Positions 25,630 to 34,575 are shown, numbered from the stretch's first letter. The stretch is 64,000 nucleotides of DNA from Neobacillus cucumis (GCF_016107705.1 NZ_JAEHGC010000012.1:103025-167024); one strand, 5' to 3'. Made by a program: numbers and translations. The notes: generated by a model from the letters alone, not told the origin.

Positions 25630-25661
25630 TATATTACAGCCTTTAATAGGAGTAGATGATA

Positions 25662-26465
25662 ATGTCATATAGCAAACCGGAAAAAATTATGGAGATCACA
25701 ATAGTAAACGGAACAAAGAAAGTAAAATATTCATTCATGCAAACATTGATTTTAGGTTTTGAAGCAGGTGCTTTTATCGCACTTGGATATTTGCTTTTTA
25801 TTCGTGTTACAGCAACACTTCCGACCAACTTGGAGGGACTAAGCAGCTTGATTGGAGCATCAGTATTCCCGATAGGCTTAATCCTAACATTACTTGCAGG
25901 CGGAGAGTTATTAACAGGGAACATGATGGCAGTTCCGTTAGCGATGCTTGCAAACAAGATCCACACAAAGCAGATTTTTTATAATTGGATTCTTGTTACA
26001 GTTAGTAATTTTTTCGGAGCCATTTTCGTAGCTTACTTTTTTGGACATCTTGTTGGGTTGACGGAAACTGCACCTTTTTTGGCAAAGACAGTGAGTATTG
26101 CGCAGCATAAACTGGAGGCAACCTTCCTTCAAGCTTTTCTCTCCGGGATTGGCTGTAACTGGCTGGTTGCTTCAGCAGTGTGGCTTTCGTATGGGGCAGA
26201 AGATATGATGGGGAAAATTGCCGGTATCTGGTTCCCGACCATGGCGTTCGTAGCAATCGGATTTCAGCACGTTGTTGCCAACATGTTTGTCATCCCAGCA
26301 TGCATATTTGCAGGATACTTCACATGGATAGAATACCTTCATAATTTTATCCCTGTATTTTTAGGAAATGCGGTGGGTGGATCGATTTTCATTGCCATGG
26401 CATACTGGCATGCATATAAGTGCACCATTTCGAAGGTCGAGAAGAAGAGTAAAGCCATAGCATAG
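25662..26465 (+). CDS. ywcJ: formate/nitrite transporter family channel
   Basis: 267 residues with six hydrophobic helices. FNT signatures are present: GFEAGAFIALGYLLFI, LLAGGELLTGNMM, SGIGCNWLV and GFQHVVANMF (central pore His region). It should carry formate, nitrite or another small anion across the cytoplasmic membrane. ATG at 25662 is chosen since AGGAG lies 9 nt upstream; the ATG at 25656 is too close to it. The Rex box implies expression when NADH is high (low oxygen). Confidence 0.88.
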   Translation: MSYSKPEKIMEITIVNGTKKVKYSFMQTLILGFEAGAFIALGYLLFIRVTATLPTNLEGLSSLIGASVFPIGLILTLLAGGELLTGNMMAVPLAMLANKIHTKQIFYNWILVTVSNFFGAIFVAYFFGHLVGLTETAPFLAKTVSIAQHKLEATFLQAFLSGIGCNWLVASAVWLSYGAEDMMGKIAGIWFPTMAFVAIGFQHVVANMFVIPACIFAGYFTWIEYLHNFIPVFLGNAVGGSIFIAMAYWHAYKCTISKVEKKSKAIA

Positions 26466-26536
26466 CAATGGCTACAGCATTGAAGTATCTGCCAATTTTA
26501 TTTCATTCCCAATTTTTTTTACTAGGTTTTTATTAA

Positions 26537-27147
26537 AATTGAAGAAATTGAAGGGGTTTTGAACCTTTCACTGGAAAACCCTCTATCCTTGGTTGGAGTG
26601 AAAGGGTATGATGAAGAACCGTTTATCAGAAAAATAACCGAAACCGTTTTTTTATTTGTTGAAATGGAGGACAATGATTTTGATGATTTTTGCTTTAGTG
26701 CACTTAAAAATCCCCCTATTTTCAATACGTTAAAAAGATCAATGGAACTGGAAGTCAAATATAGATGGCAATTTTCTGATAACCTGGAACGTCAAAACCA
26801 GTTGGTGATTGACGGATGGATCGTAATCCGCTTTTCTTATGACCAAGTGAAAGAACAGCTTCGTCGATGCCAACAGATTGTTCAGCAAGTGATTGGCCAA
26901 TGGTTGGGTGATTAACTGGACCAGATGTCTCTGTCCTTTGTCGAAAAAGAAGTGCTTCGGCTAGCGGTTCGTAAAGGGGAGGCCATAACCCCTAAAGAAG
27001 CCGAGAAGTATTTGAAGCTAAGTGACAAGACGGTAAAAAAGTACTTTCTCAACTGTTCGAAAAAAAGATGTTGATTCCCGCATCTGGGATCAAGAGGATC
27101 CGCTCTTATCGGGTGGGGGATCATGTTAAGTACCCGATCAGATAAAT
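26537..27147 (+). pseudogene. chimeric remnant: OsmC-like 3' part joined to nuclease-like 3' part
   Basis: 26537-26757 matches 36938-37158 (C-terminal part of the OsmC-like gene) at roughly 95%. From 26763 the sequence instead matches 13525 onward (C-terminal half of the PD-(D/E)XK protein). The reading frame runs straight through the junction (MELEVKYRWQFSDNLERQ), then meets a TAA at 26912-26914. Further on a one-base loss (six A instead of seven near 27035) shifts the winged-helix part. No start codon with an RBS is seen. It is a recombination product, not a functional gene. Confidence 0.88.
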
Positions 27148-27194
27148 AAACGGAAATATTTCGCTTAATTAGAAATTATCATTAAAAATAGGTA

Positions 27195-27333
27195 AAATAG
27201 ACGGAGAGATTCCTCCTATTGACTCGAAAAACGTGAAAATAGGGGATTTTAGTTTGCATAATCGGAAAACCTCCCCTTATTTACCCCGAAACGAGCTCCA
27301 TTCTGCAAATAACGGAAAAGTCTCCGCTTATTT
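27195..27333 (+). repeat. nested palindromic element, second copy
   Basis: Outer arms AAATAGACGGAGA (27195-27207) and TCTCCGCTTATTT (27321-27333), two mismatches. TATTGACTCGAAAAACGTGA inside is identical to the first copy at 13986-14005. The inner stem is less well kept. A degenerate end with ATAAATAAATGAGGTTTT (27425-27442) follows. Confidence 0.7.
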
Positions 27334-27483
27334 TACTTTCGCATTTAAGGGCAACAATTCCTATTTAAAGACATGTGAGAAATACAAACCTCGCTGCCAA
27401 GAGAACCTGATTTTGATGCGCGCCATAAATAAATGAGGTTTTAAAATTAGTTTTAATTCCTTAAGCAATAGGATGTCAAAAAC

Positions 27484-27515
27484 AAAGAACTGTAGACATT
27501 TGTCTACAGTTCTTT
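27484..27515. terminator. bidirectional terminator
   Basis: AAAGAACTGTAGACA and TGTCTACAGTTCTTT form a perfect 15-bp stem with a TT loop; A-rich and T-rich flanks. It serves ohrA (minus) and blocks transcription from the remnant upstream. Confidence 0.85.
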
Positions 27516-27572
27516 CAATGGATCTACCTCAAATAATCTCATTCGTCACCAACATGTTTCAAGCTGAGAAAT

Positions 27573-27995
27573 TTAGAATACATTCGTTATTAATTTAACA
27601 TCCATATTCCCATTTGTTGCTTTAGAGTAAGGACAAACACTATGAGCGTTATCGACTAATTCCTCAGCCTCTGCTAATGAAACCCCTTTGATCGACACGT
27701 TTAAGACTGCGGCTAATTTAAAACCACCATCCTGGCCTTTTCCAAGTGAAACATCCGCTGTAACTTTAGATTCAATTCGTTTTCTCGCTTGTCGCGCAAC
27801 CAAATTTAGCGCACTATCGAAGCAGGCTGCATAGCCGGCAGCGAATAATTGCTCTGGATTCGTTGCATTTTCTTTTCCTTGACCGCCTAAAGATTTTGGC
27901 ATTGAAAGTGTTAAATTTAATGTTCCATCACTGCTTGTTACTTTTCCTGCTCTGCCACCTTCTGCTGTAGCACTTGCGGTATATAATAATTCCAT
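27573..27995 (-). CDS. ohrA: organic hydroperoxide resistance protein
   Basis: 140 residues of the Ohr/OsmC fold. The two redox-active Cys are visible in AAGYAACFDSAL and HSVCPYSKAT, and the Arg loop near the N-terminus is conserved. It reduces organic peroxides with lipoyl thiols. GGGGTGA precedes the ATG. Divergent from ohrR, with OhrR-type palindromes between them. Confidence 0.93.
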   Translation of the reverse strand: MELLYTASATAEGGRAGKVTSSDGTLNLTLSMPKSLGGQGKENATNPEQLFAAGYAACFDSALNLVARQARKRIESKVTADVSLGKGQDGGFKLAAVLNVSIKGVSLAEAEELVDNAHSVCPYSKATNGNMDVKLITNVF

Positions 27996-28031
27996 AAAAA
28001 ATCACCCCATAATATAATTTTATAAAATTCA

Positions 28032-28130
28032 ATTGTGCACAATCTATTTTATAAAATTATATTATCGATAAAGTATTCTGAAGTCAACAATTAAGTTGTG
28101 TAAAATTAAATTGTGATTTAATTAATTGTT
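28032..28130. promoter_or_regulatory. OhrR operator region
   Basis: ATTGTGCACAAT (28032-28043) on the ohrA side and ACAATTAAGTTGT (28087-28099), AAATTAAATTGT and TTAATTAATTGT on the ohrR side resemble the B. subtilis OhrR box (TACAATT-AATTGTA type). A TATAAT-like -10 for ohrR lies near 28138. The layout predicts control of both genes by OhrR. Confidence 0.65.
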
Positions 28131-28174
28131 TATTGTATTATAATGGTACTAATGAAAGATGAAAGGACAAGAAA

Positions 28175-28612
28175 ATGGAAAATAATCAATTAAAACTCGA
28201 GAACCAAATATGTTTTAAGATTTATTCAGCCGAACGTGAAATCACTAAATTATACAGAAATTTATTAGAAGAGTTGGGTGTAACGTATCCTCAATACTTA
28301 GTATTATTGGTACTTTGGGAGGAAGAATCGGTGACGGTTAAAGAGCTTGGCCAAAAGTTATTTTTAGATTCAGGAACGTTATCACCTATGCTAAAGCGAA
28401 TGGAAGGGAATAATCTTCTTGAACGCCGAAGATCATTAGAGGATGAAAGAACGGTCATCATTTCATTAACGAAAAAAGGTGAAGAACTAAAAGAAAAAGC
28501 TCAATGTATTCCTTCAAAATTGCTAGAAAATCTATCCATAGACATGAAGGAATTAAAGAATTTAAATCAAACACTCTCAACCATTTTAAACAGAATTCAA
28601 CAGAAAATATAA
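28175..28612 (+). CDS. ohrR: MarR-family organic peroxide sensor
   Basis: 145 residues. LENQICFKIYSAEREITKLY carries the peroxide-sensing Cys near residue 13, as in B. subtilis OhrR (Cys15). The winged helix covers about residues 48-95 (LGQKLFLDSGTLSPMLKRME; RRSLEDERTVIISLT). Oxidation of the Cys releases the repressor from ohrA. A single further Cys (AQC) is near residue 110. AAAGGA precedes the ATG. Confidence 0.92.
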   Translation: MENNQLKLENQICFKIYSAEREITKLYRNLLEELGVTYPQYLVLLVLWEEESVTVKELGQKLFLDSGTLSPMLKRMEGNNLLERRRSLEDERTVIISLTKKGEELKEKAQCIPSKLLENLSIDMKELKNLNQTLSTILNRIQQKI

Positions 28613-28652
28613 AGCAAGTTTAAAAACGAATAGTTGCAAACAAAAAATTACT

Positions 28653-28686
28653 AAAGACTCTTACCATCGCGTAAGAGTCTTTTTTA
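28653..28686. terminator. bidirectional terminator between ohrR and tetR-type gene
   Basis: AAAGACTCTTAC (28653-28664) pairs with GTAAGAGTCTTT (28671-28682), continuing into T residues. It serves the convergent genes on both sides. Confidence 0.88.
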
Positions 28687-28692
28687 TAGTCT

Positions 28693-29355
28693 TTAGATGG
28701 CTGCAAGCTTTTTGAGGATGTTTTCTACCAGCGCATTAATATCTTCATTTTCCGTGGTTTGTAGGTACTCGGGCTTTAGGACCTGCGTTTTCTTCGCTAC
28801 ATAATAATCCAATAGAGCCTGTTTCAATGACAATTCTTCTTCCACTAAAAAAGCTGTATTCACCAATTTCCCTAGTACAGTTTCATCCTGAATAATTAAG
28901 ATTGAGGGATTCAATTGATTAAAAACTTCTGCTTTCATGCCATTCCGATAAAAGGTACGAATCGCAGATAGTTGTTCTTTTCTTGAGTGCATCTTTTTTT
29001 CATAAAGATGCATACAGCTTGTTTTTAAATCGGTCAAATAAATATCTGAAGCATAGACAGCTGAAAAAACAGCATGTTCAAACACTTTTTGGAAACGAAG
29101 TGGATAAGATAACTCTTCATTGGAAATGATTTGACCAGCTTCATTTATATAATCAATACAGAGATTCGTCAGCTCCATAATAATGTCTTCCTTCGAAGAA
29201 AAATAGTTATACAAGGAAGCCCGGCTTAAATTCATTGTTTTTGCGATATCTTGAATGGTAAGGGAAAGGAATCCTTGAGTCCGAACGACATGGATTAACT
29301 TTTTTACATAGGCTTTTCTCATCATCTGTCTTTCATCAGGTGCAATTTTTCTCAA
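28693..29355 (-). CDS. TetR-family repressor
   Basis: 220 residues. The N-terminal helix-turn-helix (LTIQDIAKTMNLSRASLYNYFSSKEDII) is typical; the rest is an all-helical ligand domain. TTG start at 29355 with AAGGGAGTGG upstream. It is divergent from the nitroreductase gene, and the TTTAGACA/TGTCTAAA inverted repeat between them is its likely operator. A quinone or electrophile inducer would fit but is a guess. Confidence 0.88.
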   Translation of the reverse strand: MRKIAPDERQMMRKAYVKKLIHVVRTQGFLSLTIQDIAKTMNLSRASLYNYFSSKEDIIMELTNLCIDYINEAGQIISNEELSYPLRFQKVFEHAVFSAVYASDIYLTDLKTSCMHLYEKKMHSRKEQLSAIRTFYRNGMKAEVFNQLNPSILIIQDETVLGKLVNTAFLVEEELSLKQALLDYYVAKKTQVLKPEYLQTTENEDINALVENILKKLAAI

Positions 29356-29476
29356 ACTACCACTCCCTTATCAGGAAATTATATCATAATCCAATGGTGT
29401 TCATTCAAATTCGATATTCCAATTCTTTTCAGTTTACAACGAAAAGAAAGTGGAGTAAGGTAATAACAGTTATTAT

Positions 29477-29506
29477 TTTAGACATTTTATAATATTTTTG
29501 TCTAAA
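29477..29506. promoter_or_regulatory. inverted repeat, likely TetR operator
   Basis: TTTAGACA (29477-29484) and TGTCTAAA (29499-29506) are perfect arms flanking a TATAAT (about 29488-29493), so bound repressor would cover the -10 of the nitroreductase promoter. Confidence 0.65.
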
Positions 29507-29552
29507 GTGATTAAAATTATAATACTCATAACGAAAAGAGGAAAATATAACA

Positions 29553-30200
29553 ATGACTACTATGACTACAACACAAGTAACAAATGATTTTAATAAAATT
29601 GTGGCAGAACGCCGTTCCATTAAAAATTATGATCAATCCGTAAAAATCAGCCATGAAGAAATGGCTGAAATTCTTACATTAGCAACACGTGCTCCTTCTT
29701 CTGTTAATATGCAGCCATGGCGTTTTCTTGTGATTGAAAGTCCTGAGGCAAAAGCAACACTTGCCCCGCTGGCACGTTTTAATCAAACTCAAGTTGAAAC
29801 ATCATCTGCCGTTATTGCCGTATTTGGTGATTTGAATAATTTTGAGAAATTTGAAGAAATCTACGGTGCAGCTGTAGAGAAAGGATTTATGCCTTTAGAA
29901 GTAAAAGAAAGAATTCACGCTTCCTTTTCAGGCTATTTTGAAACGATTTCACGTGAAGCTATGGAAGATATTGTTTTAGTGGATGGCGGACTTGTATCCA
30001 TGCAATTCATGCTTGCTGCCCGCGCTTATGGATACGATACAAATCCTATCGGCGGATTTGAAAAAGACAAAATTGCAGAAGCATTTGGATTGGATAAAGA
30101 ACGTTATCTTCCGGTTATGCTAATCTCTATTGGTAAAGCAGCAGATAACGGACACCCATCCGTTCGTCTGCCTATTGATCAAGTCGCGCAATGGAAGTAA
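29553..30200 (+). CDS. nitroreductase-family FMN oxidoreductase
   Basis: 215 residues: AERRSIKNYDQSVKI and ATRAPSSVNMQPWRFLVI form the FMN-binding start; IGGFEKDKIAEAFGL and PVMLISIGKAA the end. An NAD(P)H-dependent reductase of quinones or nitro compounds, similar to B. subtilis YodC. AAGAGG precedes the ATG. Probably co-transcribed with the ABM-domain gene 31 nt downstream. Confidence 0.88.
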   Translation: MTTMTTTQVTNDFNKIVAERRSIKNYDQSVKISHEEMAEILTLATRAPSSVNMQPWRFLVIESPEAKATLAPLARFNQTQVETSSAVIAVFGDLNNFEKFEEIYGAAVEKGFMPLEVKERIHASFSGYFETISREAMEDIVLVDGGLVSMQFMLAARAYGYDTNPIGGFEKDKIAEAFGLDKERYLPVMLISIGKAADNGHPSVRLPIDQVAQWK

Positions 30201-30231
30201 GGAAATGTAAAAAAGAAGGGATTGACGTTCG

Positions 30232-30528
30232 TTGATTATTATTCATGCAACATTCCATATAAATCCAGCGAAACAGGATTTGTTTCTAGAGGAAATTCAG
30301 CCGTTAATTGCTGCCTCAAGAGAAGAAAACGGAAATATTTCATATCGTCTTCAAAAAGATACAGAAAACGAAAATGTATTTATGATGGTGGAGATTTGGC
30401 AGGATATGCAAGCTGTTGCCAATCATAACTCAAGCGAGCACTTTACCAAGTTCGTAGCAAATGCAAAAGACTTTTTGACTGCACCATTAGAGGTTAAAGC
30501 ATTTGAGGGGCAGCCACTTAAATTATAG
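30232..30528 (+). CDS. antibiotic biosynthesis monooxygenase (ABM) domain protein
   Basis: 98 residues of the ferredoxin-like ABM fold: MIIIHATFHINPAKQDLFLE, then SREENGNISYRLQKD and a VEIWQDMQAVANHNSSEHF segment with the conserved His. Such small proteins often act as quinone-type monooxygenases or scavengers. TTG start at 30232, AAGGGA upstream at a long spacing, so the exact start is less sure. It pairs with the nitroreductase as a redox-stress module. Confidence 0.8.
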   Translation: MIIIHATFHINPAKQDLFLEEIQPLIAASREENGNISYRLQKDTENENVFMMVEIWQDMQAVANHNSSEHFTKFVANAKDFLTAPLEVKAFEGQPLKL

Positions 30529-30560
30529 ATTCCGGCAACTTAAATTTTTCAAAAACCAAA

Positions 30561-30602
30561 CAAGCCTACTCAAGAACAATAATTCTTGAATAGGCTTTTC
30601 TT
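30561..30602 (+). terminator. terminator after ABM gene
   Basis: AAGCCTACTCAAGAA pairs with TTCTTGAATAGGCTT with one bulged base, followed by TTCTTTT. Confidence 0.85.
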
Positions 30603-30950
30603 TTAAGCTGCAAATAAATAAAAAATTAAATTTTTACAATCCTCTTACAATACACTCTTTCCTCACTCCCGCTTTTTTCTCATTGTTCCACCCATAAAAC
30701 AAGAATGAAAGTAATGTTATAAGTCAAATGATCTAAAAATTTGCTCGTATATGATTAAAATCTATCTTATATATATTAAAATGGGTAAAAATTCCTAATT
30801 AGAAAAATATCGGGAAAATTTACGTTGCTATAAAACTGAATTTACAATCGTTTGATAAAGTGTGACATGTACAAAAAGTTTAATGCTTTCCAGTTCAACT
30901 GGCATGATTTAAACAACTATAATCTATTAAATGAATAGGGGCGGATTCCA
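30603..30950. promoter_or_regulatory. upstream region of the metallophosphoesterase gene
   Basis: No gene. A TATAAT lies at 30918-30923. Two stretches have TTTACA-type hexamers at 11-nt steps, like PhoP boxes: TTTACA/CTTACA near 30635 and TTTACA (30841), TTGATA (30852), TGACAT (30863). PhoP control would suit an exported phosphatase, but the match is weak. Confidence 0.3.
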
Positions 30951-32171
30951 ATGAAAGAACAAAATGAAAATAAGGTTTTAAACAGGAGGGACTTCATAAA
31001 AATTGGAGGAATGAGTACGGTTGCCTTAACAATTGCTTCTGCTGGAATACCAGGTGTCAATCTATTAAGTACTACCGTCGCTCACGCTGAAACAAATGAT
31101 AATGCTAAACTGCAATTCAATCCAAATGGAAAGTTTAAGATCGTGCAGTTTAACGATACACAGGATGATGAGCAGATTGATCGCCGTACAATCGAATTAA
31201 TGGAAAAAGTGCTTGATAGTGAGAAACCAGATTTTGTAGTGCTAAATGGTGACATTATTACCGGTGGCTGCAATTCGGAGCTTGAGATGAGACAAGCTAT
31301 GAACAATGTGGCCCAGCCAATGGAACAGAGGGGTATCAAGTGGGCTGTTACTTTTGGCAATCATGATGAAGATTCAACACCAAAAGGGAGACTTGATGAA
31401 GAAGCCATGCTTAAATTTTATATGGCATACAAATACAATGTTAATCAGCCGGGAGTAACTGACATAAACGGAACGGGGAACATGAACCTGCTAATTAGGG
31501 ATTCCGCAGGAAAGAAAGCGGCATTCAACCTTTGGCTGCTAGATAGCGGCAGGTATGCCCCTAAAACGATTGCGGGACAGGATTTTAGTGGATATCCTAC
31601 TTGGGATTGGATTCGTTCTAATCAGGTCAACTGGTATTATGAGACTTCCAAAAAGTTGGAGAAGCAGATTGGTTACAAAGTACCTTCGCTCATGTTCATT
31701 CATATCCCTCTTTGGGAACATCGTTACATGTGGTTTGATAGTGTTGATAGCAGAACAGATATTGACCATGCCCGTGCTATAGAAAAGCACCAAATAGTAG
31801 GAGAAAGAAATGAAGAGGAGTGCCCGGGGCCAATTAATAGTGGGATGTTTTCGGCTATGCTTGACAGAGGAGATGTCAAAGGCGTGTTTTGCGGTCATGA
31901 CCATGTAAATACATACATGGGGAATTATTTTGGAATATTGCTCGGTTATTCAGGAAGTACCGGATTTGGTGCTTACGGATTGCCGGGGACTGAACGAAAT
32001 CGACTGCGCGGTGCCCGTATATTTAATTTGGATGAAAATAAAGCAGATGTATTAGTTGAAACACATATGGTTTTTGCAAAGGACTTTGGCATTGACCTTA
32101 CAGCTAACGATCAAAGCACTGATCCGGAACCAATACCAGAAAATAAAAAACAAGAAAAAATAGTAAGATAG
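30951..32171 (+). CDS. Tat-exported metallophosphoesterase
   Basis: 406 residues. The N-terminus has a twin-arginine signal (NRRDFIKIG, hydrophobic stretch, then AHA-E cleavage site near residue 46). Calcineurin-like metal motifs follow: FNDTQD, VLNGDI (GD), TFGNHDE, IPLWEH and CGHDHVN. It should hydrolyse phosphoesters outside the membrane after folding with metals in the cytoplasm. The next gene is tatA, an arrangement like B. subtilis phoD-tatAd. Length and motifs differ from PhoD, so the substrate is open. Confidence 0.9.
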   Translation: MKEQNENKVLNRRDFIKIGGMSTVALTIASAGIPGVNLLSTTVAHAETNDNAKLQFNPNGKFKIVQFNDTQDDEQIDRRTIELMEKVLDSEKPDFVVLNGDIITGGCNSELEMRQAMNNVAQPMEQRGIKWAVTFGNHDEDSTPKGRLDEEAMLKFYMAYKYNVNQPGVTDINGTGNMNLLIRDSAGKKAAFNLWLLDSGRYAPKTIAGQDFSGYPTWDWIRSNQVNWYYETSKKLEKQIGYKVPSLMFIHIPLWEHRYMWFDSVDSRTDIDHARAIEKHQIVGERNEEECPGPINSGMFSAMLDRGDVKGVFCGHDHVNTYMGNYFGILLGYSGSTGFGAYGLPGTERNRLRGARIFNLDENKADVLVETHMVFAKDFGIDLTANDQSTDPEPIPENKKQEKIVR

Positions 32172-32231
32172 AAATGTGAGAGATTGCCGTTAAGAAGTAG
32201 GTTCCGTTACTTAAAAAGGGGATGAATCTAA

Positions 32232-32438
32232 ATGCTTTCCAATATTGGTATTCCAGGGTTAATTTTAGTACTAGTTATTGCTCTTATCATTTTTGGTCCT
32301 TCAAAATTGCCAGAAATCGGCCGGGCATTCGGGCGTACCTTAACCGAATTCAAAAGTGCCACAAAGGATTTAGTATCTGATGATAACAGAGAGGAAACGA
32401 AAAAACCTGCGCTTTCCGCTGTTAAAAAAGAAAACTAA
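32232..32438 (+). CDS. tatA: Sec-independent translocase subunit TatA
   Basis: 68 residues: one N-terminal transmembrane helix, then the [20 protein letters not shown] hinge and amphipathic helix of TatA, then a charged tail. It forms the export pore for folded proteins. It sits directly behind a Tat substrate, but no tatC is in the window, so it must pair with a TatC encoded elsewhere. Confidence 0.93.
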   Translation: MLSNIGIPGLILVLVIALIIFGPSKLPEIGRAFGRTLTEFKSATKDLVSDDNREETKKPALSAVKKEN

Positions 32439-32444
32439 TAGGAA

Positions 32445-32480
32445 GAGAGCAGACTGGGCTGCCCGTCAGCTCTCTTTTTT
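32445..32480 (+). terminator. terminator after tatA
   Basis: GAGAGC (32445-32450) pairs with GCTCTC (32468-32473), extended inside by GGGC/GCCC, followed by TTTTTT. Confidence 0.85.
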
Positions 32481-32637
32481 GTTTTATAAAAAATAGGATT
32501 TTTGATTCAGCATACTTGTTCCAAAGTGGTATTAGGAAAATATTTAGGAAAGAATCGCAGAATATCACAAATCGGGTCTTTTTTAAACCTCAAATTAATA
32601 TAAATGACTTAGTTAGCTTGTTCCAGAGGTGAATAGT

Positions 32638-33300
32638 TTGGAGATCTTTGGTTTGTCTTTTGCGGTTCTGTTGGAGGTTATTTTAATCAATATTGTATTA
32701 AGTGGGGATAACGCAGTTGTAATCGCGATGGCATCACGTAATGTTCCAAAGAAGCAACAAAAGAAAGCAATCTTTTGGGGAACATTAGGAGCTATTATTT
32801 TACGTTTAATCTTTGCAGTAGCAATTGTTTACCTACTAAAATTACCTTTCGTAACTTTTGTAGGCGGCCTTCTTCTCGTTTACATTGCCATAAAACTTCT
32901 AATGGGTGATGATCATGACTCTCATCGAGAAGGGGGTTCAAGTTTCATTTCCGCTGTGAAAACCATTATTGCTGCTGATGCCATTATGTCACTTGATAAT
33001 GTACTAGCTATAGCTGGTGCGGTTGAAGGAAATATAGCCGGTATCATGATTGGAGTTATTGTGAGTATTCCTCTCGTAGTTTTTGGCAGCCAATTGATAT
33101 TAAAGGCAATGGAAAAGTACCCTATCATTTCTTATGCTGGCGCTGGAATATTAGCTTGGACAGCAGGTGAAATGGTGGTGGGAGAACCAAAATTCGAGTA
33201 TATTCTTCCACACGATTACCATTTATTGATTCCTACTGCTATTACCGTTCTTGTCATTGGTTTGGGATATTTAGCTAATAAGATAAGGCTCTTTTCTTAA
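32638..33300 (+). CDS. yjbE: TerC-family integral membrane protein
   Basis: 220 residues with about seven membrane helices. INIVLSGDNAVVIAMASR and AADAIMSLDNVLAIAGA are the paired metal-binding TerC motifs. B. subtilis YjbE helps load secreted proteins with manganese or export it. The TTG at 32638 (MEIFGL) follows GAGGTG at a normal spacing and matches the family N-terminus; the GTG at 32629 would overlap that RBS. No yybP-ykoY-type riboswitch was found upstream. Confidence 0.85.
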   Translation: MEIFGLSFAVLLEVILINIVLSGDNAVVIAMASRNVPKKQQKKAIFWGTLGAIILRLIFAVAIVYLLKLPFVTFVGGLLLVYIAIKLLMGDDHDSHREGGSSFISAVKTIIAADAIMSLDNVLAIAGAVEGNIAGIMIGVIVSIPLVVFGSQLILKAMEKYPIISYAGAGILAWTAGEMVVGEPKFEYILPHDYHLLIPTAITVLVIGLGYLANKIRLFS

Positions 33301-33424
33301 ACTTTGTTGCTCTTTGTTCTATAGTGAAGCTCTTTTTGGACAGCATTGATTGTGTTTATATGAAAATGGATTCATAAAAGATTTTATATAAATAATATGG
33401 GATTTTATGGAGGGTGAGGAATAT

Positions 33425-34552
33425 ATGAACAATATTTATCAACAAGCTAAAGATTTTGCAAGGTCCTACATACTGCCTTACACTGAATTGACTGACAAGG
33501 AGTCGAAATTTCCTGAAGAGTCCTTCAAGAAGCTTAGTGAAAAGGGCTTTTTAAAACTGGTTATACCTGTAGAATATGGCGGATTTGGCAAAGGAATTGA
33601 AGAGCATGCCCAGGCTTGTCTGGCATTTGCGGAGACCTGCTCTACTACAGCCCTTTGTTACATGATGCATAATGTCGCATTGATGTGTATTCTAACTCAT
33701 GGAAGTGACGAACTAAAGCAAAATATTTTTACAGACATTGTAGAAAATGGGAAATTCATGGCTTTAGCCTACAGCGAATTGGGAACAGGAACACACTTCT
33801 ATATTCCGGAAATGACTGCTGAGGTTAACGGGGACAACACAACTTTTAACGGAACAAAGAGTATGGTCACTTCTGGAACATATGCTTCTTACTATCTCGT
33901 TCTTGCACCATCTGTTGAAGAAGGAAAAATAAACAATTGGGTATTCCCTCTGGAAACAAAAGGCCTATCCTTTGACTTGTCAAAATGGAATGGCTTTGGA
34001 TTGAGAGGTAATGCGTCATGTCCAATGCACATTGAGAATGTCACTTTGGATTCATCTTTCCGCATTGGGGCAGAAGGTTCAGGAGAAGAGCAGGTATTCA
34101 ACGTGGTAGCTCCATTTTTCGTCACAGGGCTGGGAGCAGTTTACAGCGGTACTGCCATGCATATGTTTGAAATAGCCAGCAACCATGCTGTGGATAGACA
34201 ATATCCGGATGGGACAACCCTTGCTAATATTGAAACAATTCAAATTCATATTGCAAATATTTATAAAAATGCAGCAGCCGCTAGAGCACTCACTCTAGAC
34301 GCTGCCAGAGCGGGTGCCAACAGTGAAGCTGATGCACTTGCAAAGATTCTCTCGGCAAGAATCGTGGCCTCAGAAGCTGCAATCGAATGTGGAAGGATTG
34401 CAATGAGAGTGGGGGGAGGGAAAGCTTACAATAAATCTCTTCCTACCGAAAGGCTTCTGAGAGACGCATATGCTGGACAAATTATGGCTCCAAGTGCCGA
34501 CGTTCTGTCTATTTGGCTTGGAAAAGCATTAACAGGTCAGATGATTCCATAA
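33425..34552 (+). CDS. acyl-CoA-dehydrogenase-fold flavoprotein, probably not a dehydrogenase
   Basis: 375 residues with the ACAD fold: a helical N-terminus, LAYSELGTGTHF and VTSGTYASYYLVLA in the beta domain, and a helical C-terminus with an Arg-rich flavin region. Where ACADs have YEGT with the catalytic Glu, this protein reads IMAPSADVL, so the base needed for CoA-ester oxidation is missing. That is the pattern of DszC-like flavin monooxygenases of this fold. ATG at 33425 has GGAGGG upstream. First gene of a four-gene unit with no CoA ligase. Confidence 0.8.
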   Translation: MNNIYQQAKDFARSYILPYTELTDKESKFPEESFKKLSEKGFLKLVIPVEYGGFGKGIEEHAQACLAFAETCSTTALCYMMHNVALMCILTHGSDELKQNIFTDIVENGKFMALAYSELGTGTHFYIPEMTAEVNGDNTTFNGTKSMVTSGTYASYYLVLAPSVEEGKINNWVFPLETKGLSFDLSKWNGFGLRGNASCPMHIENVTLDSSFRIGAEGSGEEQVFNVVAPFFVTGLGAVYSGTAMHMFEIASNHAVDRQYPDGTTLANIETIQIHIANIYKNAAAARALTLDAARAGANSEADALAKILSARIVASEAAIECGRIAMRVGGGKAYNKSLPTERLLRDAYAGQIMAPSADVLSIWLGKALTGQMIP

Positions 34553-34575
34553 CCACAAAATAAGGAGTGAGTTCA

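Noticed and set aside
30222..30428. Alternative frame of 68 codons over the ABM gene
   Set aside because: No family similarity, while the 30232 frame has a clear ABM fold.
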